Source: Euryarchaeota archaeon UBA169
Lineage (GTDB): Archaea; Thermoplasmatota; Poseidoniia; MGIII; CG-Epi1
DNA: 14,539 nt
Assembly: GCA_002497685.1 (NCBI GenBank)
Contig: DAEH01000049.1
Location: forward strand, 1 to 14,539
Direction: 5' to 3'
Made by a program: the position numbers and the translations under genes. Within the stretch, counting starts at the first letter, position 1; each line of letters begins with the position of its first letter. The notes under the pieces are model-generated. The model was given only the letters and a program-made list of their open reading frames with translations, did no database searches and was not told the DNA's origin. Positions 1-5,792 of this stretch are shown piece after piece.

Positions 1-48
1 GGTGGAGGCCAAAGCCAAGGTGGCGGCGGCGGATGCGGTTGTCATTAA
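1..48 (+). CDS. C-terminal tail of an upstream gene, possibly a SlyD-like peptidyl-prolyl isomerase
   Basis: Frame 1 is open from the window edge and ends at a TAA at 46-48. It encodes only GGGQSQGGGGGCGCH. A Gly-rich stretch ending in CGCH closely resembles the metal-binding tail of E. coli SlyD, an FKBP-type prolyl isomerase and nickel/zinc chaperone that ends ...GNGGCGCH. This suggests a metal-binding C-terminus. With 15 residues the family call is inference only, and other proteins with Gly/Cys/His metal-binding tails are possible. The gene is partial: its body lies left of the window. Confidence 0.5.
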   Translation, partial: GGGQSQGGGGGCGCH

Positions 49-77
49 TTTTCTAAGCGTCAGTTTTAATACTTGCA

Positions 78-84
78 TTATATA
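78..84 (+). promoter_or_regulatory. TATA-like box for the TPR membrane protein
   Basis: The heptamer TTATATA is centred about 28 bases before the ATG at 109. That spacing puts the archaeal transcription start at or just before the start codon, so the mRNA would be leaderless. No purine-rich Shine-Dalgarno sequence is placed to replace it. Confidence 0.5.
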
Positions 85-108
85 CCCATAATATCTTTAC
101 AAGGTTAA

Positions 109-1947
109 ATGGCAGAAGAAGAAGATTTTGAGAGTAATTCCATAGAGGAAGAAAAGGTTGAAGATGAACCTGAAAACGTAGAACCAACTAATGAAGAAGA
201 AGAAAGTGCCCCCCTTGAATATACGAAAAAGTTAGGCGTAGAAGAAGAGGAAGAGAAAGAAGAAAATCCTTTTACAACATTTATCAAGAACTGTATTGAT
301 TATCTAGAAGGGAGAAGTAGAAGAGTTGTTTTATGGACTCTAGGAATTTTCTTAGCTAGTACTTTCAATTTTATTGCTTGGAATTTTGTAGAAAGTGAAA
401 TTCTGAAATATATGGGAGTTCTACTTTCGACAATGTTATTATTTTCTGCAATATGCGGAATTCTAATTTCATATAATGTTTATAATACTAAAAATGAAGA
501 AAATGTAGATGTTCGTTTATCTGGAATTATACTTTCTGTTGGAAGTGTACTAGTTACTCTATTCTTCATGATATACCAAATTCAGAACAACGATTGTTTG
601 ACTGAATTCTCTGAAGCAAATTGTGATGCTGATATTTCGCTTAGAGCAGTAATAACTATTTCAGTTTACGCAGGAAGTATTGGTATTGTAATGCTAATCT
701 ACGGATTGGGACTACTTGAGAAGAATTTAGTGCCTTATGCTCTTGCTATCGCATTTGGCGGTTCATTAATCCTAACTATTGTCTTACTGATGTCTGTCTA
801 TAGCTGGATTGAAGAATCTGTATGGCTCTTACTAATTCCACTACTTTTCTTGGGAATGGGACTGGCTGGTTTACACCACCGAAGATATCAACTCGCTGGA
901 TTTGTCATTGGATGCTATATCACTGGACTTGCAGGTATAGGATGGTTAATTGAACCAAACCTAGCATCTGGCGGATTCCTAGGCGGTGGATTACCGATGA
1001 CAGGATCTGGATTATTATTTATTTTAAGAAGAACTGATCGTGAGGCAAGAGAAAAAATATTAGATAAATCACAATCGCTATTAGAGAGTGGATTTCCAAG
1101 TAAAGCTCTTGATGCAGCTAATCGTTTGATTAGACGCGCTCAACGAGATGGAGTTTTGATGCAAGATTCTAGAATGTGGCTCAGTAAAGCTAGAGCACTA
1201 ACTGGACATCGCGAATATGGAAGATCCGTTACTTACTACTCAATGGCTCTTGAAATTGATCAGAACAACGAGGAGTTATGGTTTGAGAAAGGAGAATTAC
1301 ATAGAAAACTTAAGCAATGGGAAGAAGCTGAGGCTTGCTACCTAAATTCTACTGAAATAAGGTATACTTATGGTGAAGCATGGTTAAAATTAGCTCAAAT
1401 GAAAGAAAGAAGAGAAAAAATAACTGAAGCTGAAGATGCTTATGTTATTGCCCTTGAACTCGAGAGCAACCATGGATTTGCATACTTAGGACTAGGAAGA
1501 GTACAAGCAAAATTAGACCGAGTAAAAGAAGCTCTAAAATCAATTGAAAAGTCTATTGCCTTACTCAATGAAGATTATAGGCCTTATATGGTCAGAGGGG
1601 ACATTTACTACAGCATTGGTGACTACGAACGAGCCGATGCAAAAGGATACTCTAAAGCCGTAAACATTCGTCCTGATTTGAAAAATGGCTGGAGAAAACT
1701 TGCAAAAGTTTACCGCTCACAGGATAAAAAAGAATTACTTATTATGGCACTTTCAAGAATCTTGGAAATCGATTCTGAAGATCAGAGTGCACTCTGGGAG
1801 AGGGCTGAATGTCATTTCGAAGAGAAAAAACTAGGTGATTCTATGGGCGATATTCATCGCCTCTTAGCATTAAACCCAGGAAATCAAAAAGCTAGAAAAT
1901 TTAAGGCTAAAATTCTAGAAAAACTTGATACAAGAGAGTGGAATTAA
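109..1947 (+). CDS. Polytopic membrane protein with C-terminal TPR domain
   Basis: A 612-aa protein with three parts. Residues 1-53 are very acidic (runs of Glu) and probably disordered. About eight hydrophobic segments follow, near 73-93, 101-123, 137-157, 177-202, 208-231, 237-255, 261-281 and 288-306. Residues ~315-605 hold roughly seven or eight tetratricopeptide repeats, for example GHREYGRSVTYYSMALEID and KITEAEDAYVIALELE. Cys163 and Cys172 lie in one short loop between spans and could form a disulfide if it faces outward. TPR arrays bind other proteins, so a membrane-anchored scaffold is the reasonable reading; the TPR face is probably cytoplasmic. No catalytic motif is visible. The ATG lies just downstream of a TATA-like box. 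Its TAA overlaps the ATG of the winged-helix gene, so the two are probably co-expressed. The specific partner is unknown. Confidence 0.85.
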   Translation: MAEEEDFESNSIEEEKVEDEPENVEPTNEEEESAPLEYTKKLGVEEEEEKEENPFTTFIKNCIDYLEGRSRRVVLWTLGIFLASTFNFIAWNFVESEILKYMGVLLSTMLLFSAICGILISYNVYNTKNEENVDVRLSGIILSVGSVLVTLFFMIYQIQNNDCLTEFSEANCDADISLRAVITISVYAGSIGIVMLIYGLGLLEKNLVPYALAIAFGGSLILTIVLLMSVYSWIEESVWLLLIPLLFLGMGLAGLHHRRYQLAGFVIGCYITGLAGIGWLIEPNLASGGFLGGGLPMTGSGLLFILRRTDREAREKILDKSQSLLESGFPSKALDAANRLIRRAQRDGVLMQDSRMWLSKARALTGHREYGRSVTYYSMALEIDQNNEELWFEKGELHRKLKQWEEAEACYLNSTEIRYTYGEAWLKLAQMKERREKITEAEDAYVIALELESNHGFAYLGLGRVQAKLDRVKEALKSIEKSIALLNEDYRPYMVRGDIYYSIGDYERADAKGYSKAVNIRPDLKNGWRKLAKVYRSQDKKELLIMALSRILEIDSEDQSALWERAECHFEEKKLGDSMGDIHRLLALNPGNQKARKFKAKILEKLDTREWN

Positions 1948-2849
1948 TGTTCAAGTTAAAAATCCGTAATTTGAATAATGATTATGGAAATACGAATGAA
2001 CAACTAGTAACAGACTTTCTTCAAGCTATTGGCTTTTTGGGAAATGATGGAGGAAGGAATAAGGTTACAAAACGATCTCAAACCGGAATACTACTGTTTA
2101 CAAAATGTTTAATTCCGCACCCAAAAAAATCATGGACAACCAGTGAAATTGCAAAAGAACTGGGTGTTCCATTACAAGCCATTTACAGACATTTACAATG
2201 GTTAAGAGAGGTTGGATTCCTTACTGAAGATTTCCCTGGTAAGGCGGAGGACCCAAAGAAAGTGAGACTCTGGCATTATGACCTAAACAAAGCCTGGTCT
2301 GGTGTAGAGAATAGGGCTAGAATCTGTTTAGAAACCTATCGTGAAATTATCAATAATCTTAATAAAAAATTGAAAGAAGCAAAAAGCGAGATTCCTGATG
2401 ATATGATAAATGTTGGGAAAGAGGAAATGTTTGAAATAAAATTAAGAGAAGTTAAAAGAAAAGAGGATTCTACTTACGAAGATAACCTTGGGATTCTAGG
2501 AAGAGGTATCGGATTACTCTCTAACCATCACTACCCTTACAGTGAATCAATGCCTTACAAAATCATCGATGAATGCTTCTTACAGAGACCTGACAGAGCA
2601 TGGACTGCAGAAGAAGTCGCTGCTTGGATTGAAACAACAAGGCCTACAGCATACAGACACTTAAACAAACTAATATCATTGGGACTTATCGAAAGATGTA
2701 GGGCGGCAGACGGTGGCCCTCCGACAAGTGCATTTCATTTGAGAAAAGGGGCTCTCAAAAAAGGATGGCAAAAAATTGAGACTGAAATTGAACTAATTTT
2801 AGATCAATACAAGAAAATAATTAAACAAATATCTGAAACAAATGAATAA
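1947..2849 (+). CDS. Tandem winged-helix DNA-binding protein
   Basis: A 300-aa protein starting at the ATG that overlaps the previous stop (TAATG). An in-frame GTG at 1938 would add only three residues and is less likely. It has two related winged-helix units. The first (residues ~45-95) contains SWTTSEIAKELGV and the recognition-helix candidate LQAIYRHLQWLREVGFL. The second (~202-267) contains AWTAEEVAAWIETT and TAYRHLNKLISLGLIE. The shared W-T-x-x-E-(I/V)-A and YRHL-xx-L-xxx-G patterns point to internal duplication. The middle and the C-terminus (~270-300) are charged and helical. No metal-binding or ligand-binding domain is recognisable. It overlaps coaBC by eight bases, so translation is probably coupled. 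A role as transcriptional regulator, perhaps of its own cluster, is inference. Confidence 0.85.
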   Translation: MFKLKIRNLNNDYGNTNEQLVTDFLQAIGFLGNDGGRNKVTKRSQTGILLFTKCLIPHPKKSWTTSEIAKELGVPLQAIYRHLQWLREVGFLTEDFPGKAEDPKKVRLWHYDLNKAWSGVENRARICLETYREIINNLNKKLKEAKSEIPDDMINVGKEEMFEIKLREVKRKEDSTYEDNLGILGRGIGLLSNHHYPYSESMPYKIIDECFLQRPDRAWTAEEVAAWIETTRPTAYRHLNKLISLGLIERCRAADGGPPTSAFHLRKGALKKGWQKIETEIELILDQYKKIIKQISETNE

Positions 2850-4023
2850 ACATCATCCTGCTAATAATGTAACTCCTAAAGGAGACTATCTCAAAAATAA
2901 GAATGTCTGGTTAGCTATAACTGGATCAGTATCTTGTGTTGAGAGTGTAGGTATTGCAAGAGAATTACTAAGATATGGTGCAAATGTCACTATTGTAGCA
3001 AATAGAGCTGCTCTTGAATTAGTTGGTGAAAAAGCTTTGGAATTTGCCTGTGGTAAACCAATAATTAAGGAAATTACTGGACAAGTTGAACACGTTATTG
3101 CCGGCCATGATGCCGATTTGTTAATTGTTGCACCATGCTGTGCAACCAGCCTAGGTAAGATGGCACATGGAATTGGTGACAATCCACCTATGCTAGTAGC
3201 TTTAACTTGCATTGGTGCAAAGGTTCCGATCATCGTTGCTCCAGCAATGGACAAGAATATGGCTAATTCTAAAATTGTGAAACAAAATCTAAAAAATGTC
3301 AAAAAATTTGCAACGATTTTAGATCCTATCATGGTTGAAGGAAAAGCCAAATTACCTTCAAAGTTCAGGATAGTTGCTGAAGCTTGTAGAGTTGCTGGAT
3401 CAAATGATTTAAAAAAACGTAAAATCCTGATTATTGGTGGAGGAAGTAGCGAAGAAATCGATGATGTTAGAGTAATAACTAACAAATCTACTGGTAAAAT
3501 GGCGAAGCATCTTGCTGAAACTGCATTCTGTATGGGGGCAAAGGTAGAACTTTGGATGGGAAATGCTACTGAAGAAGTTGGAGAATGGATTAAGCAAGAA
3601 AGTTTTAGTTCAACTGATGATTTAAACAAAAAAATAAAAAAACTTGGAAAATATGATATTATACTTGTTCCAGCTGCATTGTCTGACTTTATTCCAACTA
3701 AAATTAAGGGAAAGATGAGCTCCCAGAAAATACCTGAAATTAAGCTTAAAAAAGCCAAAAAGAGTATTGAAAGTATAAGAGAAAAACACAATGGATTGTT
3801 ATGTGCCTTCAAACTAGAATCTGGCCTAAAAGATAACGAATTATTAGAAAAAGGCGAAAAACTTCTTAAAAATTCTGATTTTGTTATCGCAAATCATTCT
3901 GAAGTTTTGGGTAATGAAAAAACAAAATTAGCTATCATTACAAAGAAAGAAAAAATTTGGGTTGAAGATACGAAGGCTAACGCTTCTAAAATTATCTTGG
4001 AAAAAATTGCTCAAAAAATTTAA
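2842..4023 (+). CDS. coaBC: Bifunctional phosphopantothenoylcysteine decarboxylase / phosphopantothenate--cysteine ligase
   Basis: This enzyme (Dfp) makes 4'-phosphopantetheine precursors for coenzyme A: CoaB joins cysteine to 4'-phosphopantothenate using a nucleotide, and the flavoprotein CoaC decarboxylates the product. The 393 residues split into CoaC (~18-185) and CoaB (~193-393). CoaC motifs include ITGSVSCVESV at the flavin site, the likely catalytic His84 (GQVEH), and APCCATSLGKMAHGIGDN. The substrate motif usually written PxMNxxM reads PAMDKNM here, with Asp137. Where bacterial enzymes have a Cys-bearing flap, this one has VEGKAKL, as in archaeal CoaBC. CoaB shows VRVITNKSTGKMAKHLAE (Asn214), VPAALSDF and the lysines of TKIKGKMS. 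No upstream SD is visible. The start overlaps the regulator by eight bases, and no other early Met exists. The stop overlaps a convergent gene by four bases. Confidence 0.95.
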   Translation: MNKHHPANNVTPKGDYLKNKNVWLAITGSVSCVESVGIARELLRYGANVTIVANRAALELVGEKALEFACGKPIIKEITGQVEHVIAGHDADLLIVAPCCATSLGKMAHGIGDNPPMLVALTCIGAKVPIIVAPAMDKNMANSKIVKQNLKNVKKFATILDPIMVEGKAKLPSKFRIVAEACRVAGSNDLKKRKILIIGGGSSEEIDDVRVITNKSTGKMAKHLAETAFCMGAKVELWMGNATEEVGEWIKQESFSSTDDLNKKIKKLGKYDIILVPAALSDFIPTKIKGKMSSQKIPEIKLKKAKKSIESIREKHNGLLCAFKLESGLKDNELLEKGEKLLKNSDFVIANHSEVLGNEKTKLAIITKKEKIWVEDTKANASKIILEKIAQKI

Positions 4024-4319
4024 GCTTTGTGAGCTTGTAACTTTCTAATATTTATTGTCAGAAGTGCATTTCGGATTACATCTTCGGGAACTCTTTGTAA
4101 AAGTCCCATCACTTGTAATTCATCAATAATATTTCCGCCATGGTACGTTGCCTCACGTGGTTTGAGTCCAAATTCACGAATTAAATGACGTTCAATTACT
4201 CTTTTTGCTGTAGTGGCATGACCTGGATAATATGTCTCTTGTAGCATTTCAATTACGGATTTAATGCGAATCTTGAAGTTCTTTTTTTTCTCCGCTTCTA
4301 TTCTTTGTTTTTCGTCCAA
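4020..4319 (-). CDS. Hypothetical 99-aa soluble protein, TTG start
   Basis: I do not recognise this family. It has a Lys/Glu-rich N-terminal helix (residues 1-15). A predicted helical body follows with YYPGHATTAKRVIERHLI and a Gly-rich turn (TYHGGNIIDELQVMGLL), and it ends KLQAHKA. There is no membrane segment and no cysteine. The start is TTG: an in-frame TAA sits directly upstream, and GAGG lies about six bases before the TTG as a Shine-Dalgarno match. The next Met is 23 residues in. A TTTATTA-like box near 4358-4366 on the minus strand would give a short leadered mRNA. The alternating hydrophobic pattern could be a small wHTH-like or helical-bundle fold, but this is not established. Its stop overlaps the coaBC stop (shared TTAA). 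Confidence 0.7.
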   Translation of the reverse strand: MDEKQRIEAEKKKNFKIRIKSVIEMLQETYYPGHATTAKRVIERHLIREFGLKPREATYHGGNIIDELQVMGLLQRVPEDVIRNALLTINIRKLQAHKA

Positions 4320-4383
4320 TTATTCCTCTATAGCTGTGTATTCAGCTGAAAGGTGTCGTAATAAACGTATGCCTTCGCTTAAT

Positions 4384-4390
4384 TCTAAAA
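4384..4390 (+). promoter_or_regulatory. TATA-like box for tRNA-Ser
   Basis: The sequence TCTAAAA lies 26-32 bases upstream of the first tRNA base, the usual archaeal TATA position. The match is weak and supported mainly by spacing. Confidence 0.3.
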
Positions 4391-4415
4391 CCCCCCGCCA
4401 ATGTACCAACAATTA

Positions 4416-4502
4416 GCCGAGGTCGCTTAGCCTGGTATAGCGCGGGCCTGGAAAGCCCGTGGGAGCAATCCCTCGCGAGTTCAAATCTCGCCCTCGGCGC
4501 CA
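4416..4502 (+). tRNA. tRNA-Ser (anticodon GGA)
   Basis: The full cloverleaf can be folded by eye. The acceptor stem is GCCGAGG/CCUCGGC with discriminator G and an encoded CCA (4500-4502). The D arm is GCU...AGC. The anticodon stem is CGGGC/GCCCG with loop CUGGAAA, so the anticodon is GGA, reading serine codons UCC and UCU. A long variable arm (GGGA GCAA UCCC) marks a class II tRNA, as expected for Ser. The T arm is GCGAG UUCAAAU CUCGC. No intron is visible. Confidence 0.95.
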
Positions 4503-4514
4503 TTTTACTTCTCG

Positions 4515-4546
4515 ACGACGTGCTGTTTGACAGATTACGTCGTTTT
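4515..4546 (+). terminator. Hairpin with T-tract downstream of tRNA-Ser
   Basis: The arms ACGACGT (4515-4521) and ACGTCGT (4537-4543) form a perfect 7-bp stem. Inside it a second stem CTGT/ACAG (4523-4526 with 4530-4533) closes a TTG triloop, separated by a small internal loop. The 3' arm runs into TTTT (4543-4546). This resembles an intrinsic terminator 12 bases after the tRNA, although archaea mostly terminate on T-tracts alone. A small structured RNA or processing signal is the alternative. Confidence 0.45.
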
Positions 4547-4570
4547 GGGCTCATATGTCCCTAATTTGGT

Positions 4571-4606
4571 AGGGGTCAAAAAGGGGTGGGTAAAGTTTGG
4601 ACCCCT
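4571..4606. repeat. Inverted repeat AGGGGTC/GACCCCT after the 42-aa gene
   Basis: The 7-bp arms at 4571-4577 and 4600-4606 are perfect and enclose 22 bases. The right arm touches the stop codon of the leftward 42-aa gene. An alternative small hairpin, CCCTA (4559-4563) with TAGGG (4570-4574), shares the left arm, so two structures compete. It may help end transcription of the leftward pair. The function is not certain. Confidence 0.35.
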
Positions 4607-4734
4607 CATATTAATCCGAAATAAAGTAACACATGCCGAACAAATGCAATTATTATGATTCCTCCATGCACGTATAAAAAAGATTTAGCTCCAAAACTTA
4701 ATCCATCACCATGCCAATCTATCTCTTTTGCCAT
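4606..4734 (-). CDS. Small 42-aa single-span membrane protein
   Basis: A short gene below usual length cutoffs. It reads MAKEIDWHGDGLSFGAKSFL, then YVHGGIIIIAFVRHVLLYFG, then LI and TGA. Residues ~20-42 form one hydrophobic segment, interrupted by Arg33 and His34; the first 19 residues are polar. It is probably an inner-membrane micropeptide. Support for reality: AGGAG lies about ten bases before the ATG, and the ATG comes only two bases after the TAA of the 102-aa gene, a typical co-translated arrangement. Otherwise the interval would be a ~230-base gap. I recognise no family. A subunit or regulator of a membrane complex is possible. Confidence 0.6.
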   Translation of the reverse strand: MAKEIDWHGDGLSFGAKSFLYVHGGIIIIAFVRHVLLYFGLI

Positions 4735-4736
4735 AA

Positions 4737-5045
4737 TTATTCTTCTCCTGAGGGTTCTTTAAGTTTTGGAGGATATTCATCATGGTCTGCTATAGCCATT
4801 AAATGTTCTAAAAAATCTTCATTATCTTTCTCCAGTTTGTCTAGCTCTGCACAAGCTTCTTTATCGCCTTCAATACACTTTCTTTTCAATATTTCAAATT
4901 CACCTTTTTCTATATCTGGATTTTGATATTGAGAACCCCACACTTTCTTTTTATTATATTTCGGAGTTCCTTTCTTTCCTAAACCAATCCAATTACCGTC
5001 CATATCCTCGTATGGCTTATCTGGATTTCTTTTTACTTTCTTCAC
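4737..5045 (-). CDS. Hypothetical 102-aa charged soluble protein, GTG start
   Basis: I do not recognise this family. The first 40 residues are basic and Gly/Pro-rich (NPDKPYEDMDGNWIGLGKKG), suggesting an extended region. Residues ~45-90 are a charged helical segment with Cys57 and Cys65 (KCIEGDKEACAELDKLEK), which loosely recalls a Sel1/TPR-like helical repeat. The tail is Pro/Glu-rich. There is no membrane segment. The start is GTG, the first start codon after an in-frame TAG upstream, and it lies 26 bases from a TATA-like box, so the mRNA should be leaderless. It is followed two bases later by the 42-aa membrane peptide, and the two probably form an operon. Confidence 0.7.
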   Translation of the reverse strand: MKKVKRNPDKPYEDMDGNWIGLGKKGTPKYNKKKVWGSQYQNPDIEKGEFEILKRKCIEGDKEACAELDKLEKDNEDFLEHLMAIADHDEYPPKLKEPSGEE

Positions 5046-5065
5046 GATTATAAACTAAACCTTTC

Positions 5066-5076
5066 GATTATATATC
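5066..5076 (-). promoter_or_regulatory. TATA box for the 102-aa gene
   Basis: On the minus strand GATATATAATC is centred about 26 bases before the GTG at 5045. This is a strong archaeal TATA match and implies a leaderless transcript. It faces away from the promoter of the 73-aa gene, so 5046-5141 is a shared divergent control region. Confidence 0.55.
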
Positions 5077-5096
5077 AATTTCCTAAAATTTGTAGA
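5077..5096 (+). repeat. Direct repeat copy 1 (20 bases, 19/20 match)
   Basis: AATTTCCTAAAATTTGTAGA lies between the two divergent TATA boxes. It matches 5362-5381 except at one position, with a 14-base perfect core CTAAAATTTGTAGA. The copies bracket the 73-aa gene. An operator site is possible because this copy sits in a promoter region; a duplication scar is the alternative. Confidence 0.6.
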
Positions 5097-5108
5097 TATT
5101 AAAATCCG

Positions 5109-5119
5109 AAAATATTATA
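5109..5119 (+). promoter_or_regulatory. TATA-like box for the 73-aa gene
   Basis: The AT-rich AAATATTATA stretch is 23-33 bases before the ATG at 5142, fitting a transcription start at or next to the ATG. A GAGGTGG at 5122-5128 looks like a Shine-Dalgarno sequence. It is about 14 bases from the ATG and would lie upstream of the transcript start, so it is probably coincidental or part of a promoter element. Confidence 0.45.
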
Positions 5120-5141
5120 TCGAGGTGGATTTGGACGAAAA

Positions 5142-5363
5142 ATGTCAGATGAAGATATGACAACAGAAGAACATTTAGAAAACATTGATATCAGCATATT
5201 ATCACTTAGTAAAAATATCAATCAACATCTAGAGCAAATGAATGAGTATTTGAAATATATTTCTTATGCTGCAATAATTTGGATTATGCTAATGATTATT
5301 ACGGTATTAATCGTCGTAATTATGATGGGATCATTAAACGAAACGGTAGTAGACGCTTCTTAA
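5142..5363 (+). CDS. Small 73-aa single-span membrane protein
   Basis: I recognise no family. Residues 1-38 are acidic, then heptad-like (EHLENIDISILSLSKNINQHL), suggesting an amphipathic or coiled-coil helix on the cytoplasmic side. Residues ~41-63 are one strong transmembrane helix (YAAIIWIMLMIITVLIVVIM), followed by a short polar tail ending NETVVDAS. The fold plan (helix, then one span) suits an oligomerising membrane anchor. It has its own TATA-like box and no close co-directional partner. A nearly identical 20-base repeat lies before its promoter and over its stop codon. Codon use looks like its neighbours. Confidence 0.7.
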   Translation: MSDEDMTTEEHLENIDISILSLSKNINQHLEQMNEYLKYISYAAIIWIMLMIITVLIVVIMMGSLNETVVDAS

Positions 5364-5381
5364 TTTACTAAAATTTGTAGA
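5362..5381 (+). repeat. Direct repeat copy 2 (20 bases, 19/20 match)
   Basis: AATTTACTAAAATTTGTAGA begins inside the TAA stop of the 73-aa gene and repeats 5077-5096 with one mismatch. It lies 285 bases from the first copy in the same orientation. It runs into a short GTAG/CTAC hairpin (5377-5389). The remaining 5390-5422, between this gene and the leftward 51-aa gene, holds only a G-run (5401-5406) and AT-rich sequence. Confidence 0.6.
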
Positions 5382-5422
5382 CGCCCTACAATACAAGAGA
5401 GGGGGGCCATTTTCTGTTAAAT

Positions 5423-5578
5423 TTAAATCACGCCAGATCTAATTAATTCTATAATTACATAAATTAAGCAAATTATGCTAATTATAATGCCAACTCGTCC
5501 TCTCTTTACCTTAGAGGAAGGCCTGAATCCTAAAATCGGCTCAGCCTTATCAGCTAACTTTTGTTCAATCTTACTCAT
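5423..5578 (-). CDS. Small 51-aa single-span membrane protein
   Basis: A gene too short for normal cutoffs. It starts MSKIEQKLADKAEPILGFRP, continues with a basic stretch (SSKVKRGRVG), and has one hydrophobic helix (IIISIICLIYVIIELI, ~31-46) before RSGVI and TAA. Basic residues before the span predict an N-in, tail-anchor-like topology. It lies six bases after the stop of the four-cysteine mini-protein on the same strand, with AAGGA about 12 bases before its ATG, so it is probably the last gene of that cluster. The size and layout recall Sec61-beta/SecE-type small translocon subunits, but I see no diagnostic motif and do not assign it. Confidence 0.6.
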   Translation of the reverse strand: MSKIEQKLADKAEPILGFRPSSKVKRGRVGIIISIICLIYVIIELIRSGVI

Positions 5579-5584
5579 ATTATT

Positions 5585-5773
5585 TTAATCCTTACTTACT
5601 GAAGAAATATCTGCTACATCTTCCAATGTTAACTTGAATTGTTCTTGGAGTGGCCCATAGCAATCTAAACAATATTTGTTACCTTTCTTTAACTCAGGTA
5701 TCTCTTCGCTATCTTCTTGGATCTCAATCTCAAATGCTTTTGCATTGCAAACCATACACATTTCTTCGGACAT
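5585..5773 (-). CDS. Small four-cysteine putative zinc-binding protein
   Basis: A 62-aa soluble protein with two CxxC knuckles, Cys6/Cys9 (CMVC) and Cys35/Cys38 (CLDC), separated by an acidic loop. This is the layout of a zinc ribbon or treble-clef mini-domain. The C-terminal ~20 residues (QFKLTLEDVADISSVS) look helical. Such proteins bind nucleic acid or protein partners, and nothing here says which. The ATG at 5773 is the only reasonable start. It lies 19 bases after the end of the DMT transporter gene on the same strand and six bases before the 51-aa membrane peptide, consistent with a three-gene transcription unit. Confidence 0.7.
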   Translation of the reverse strand: MSEEMCMVCNAKAFEIEIQEDSEEIPELKKGNKYCLDCYGPLQEQFKLTLEDVADISSVSKD

Positions 5774-5792
5774 ACAACTAGATTAAATCAGG

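Noticed and set aside
105..287. A minus-strand Ser-rich frame opposite the TPR protein N-terminus
   Set aside because: It results from antisense reading of the Glu-rich (GAA/GAG) segment.
2886..3812. A 308-codon open frame on the minus strand opposite coaBC
   Set aside because: It is antisense to a confidently assigned enzyme. Its product is hydrophobic nonsense that mirrors the coaBC codons, and it has no promoter or start context.
4342..4554. A 70-codon minus-strand frame across tRNA-Ser
   Set aside because: It is translated from the antisense strand of the tRNA and its hairpin. The sequence gives the peptide typical of frames read through tRNA genes.
4711..4926. A 71-codon plus-strand frame opposite the 102-aa gene
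   Set aside because: It is Ser-rich antisense of a Lys/Glu-rich gene and lacks a promoter.
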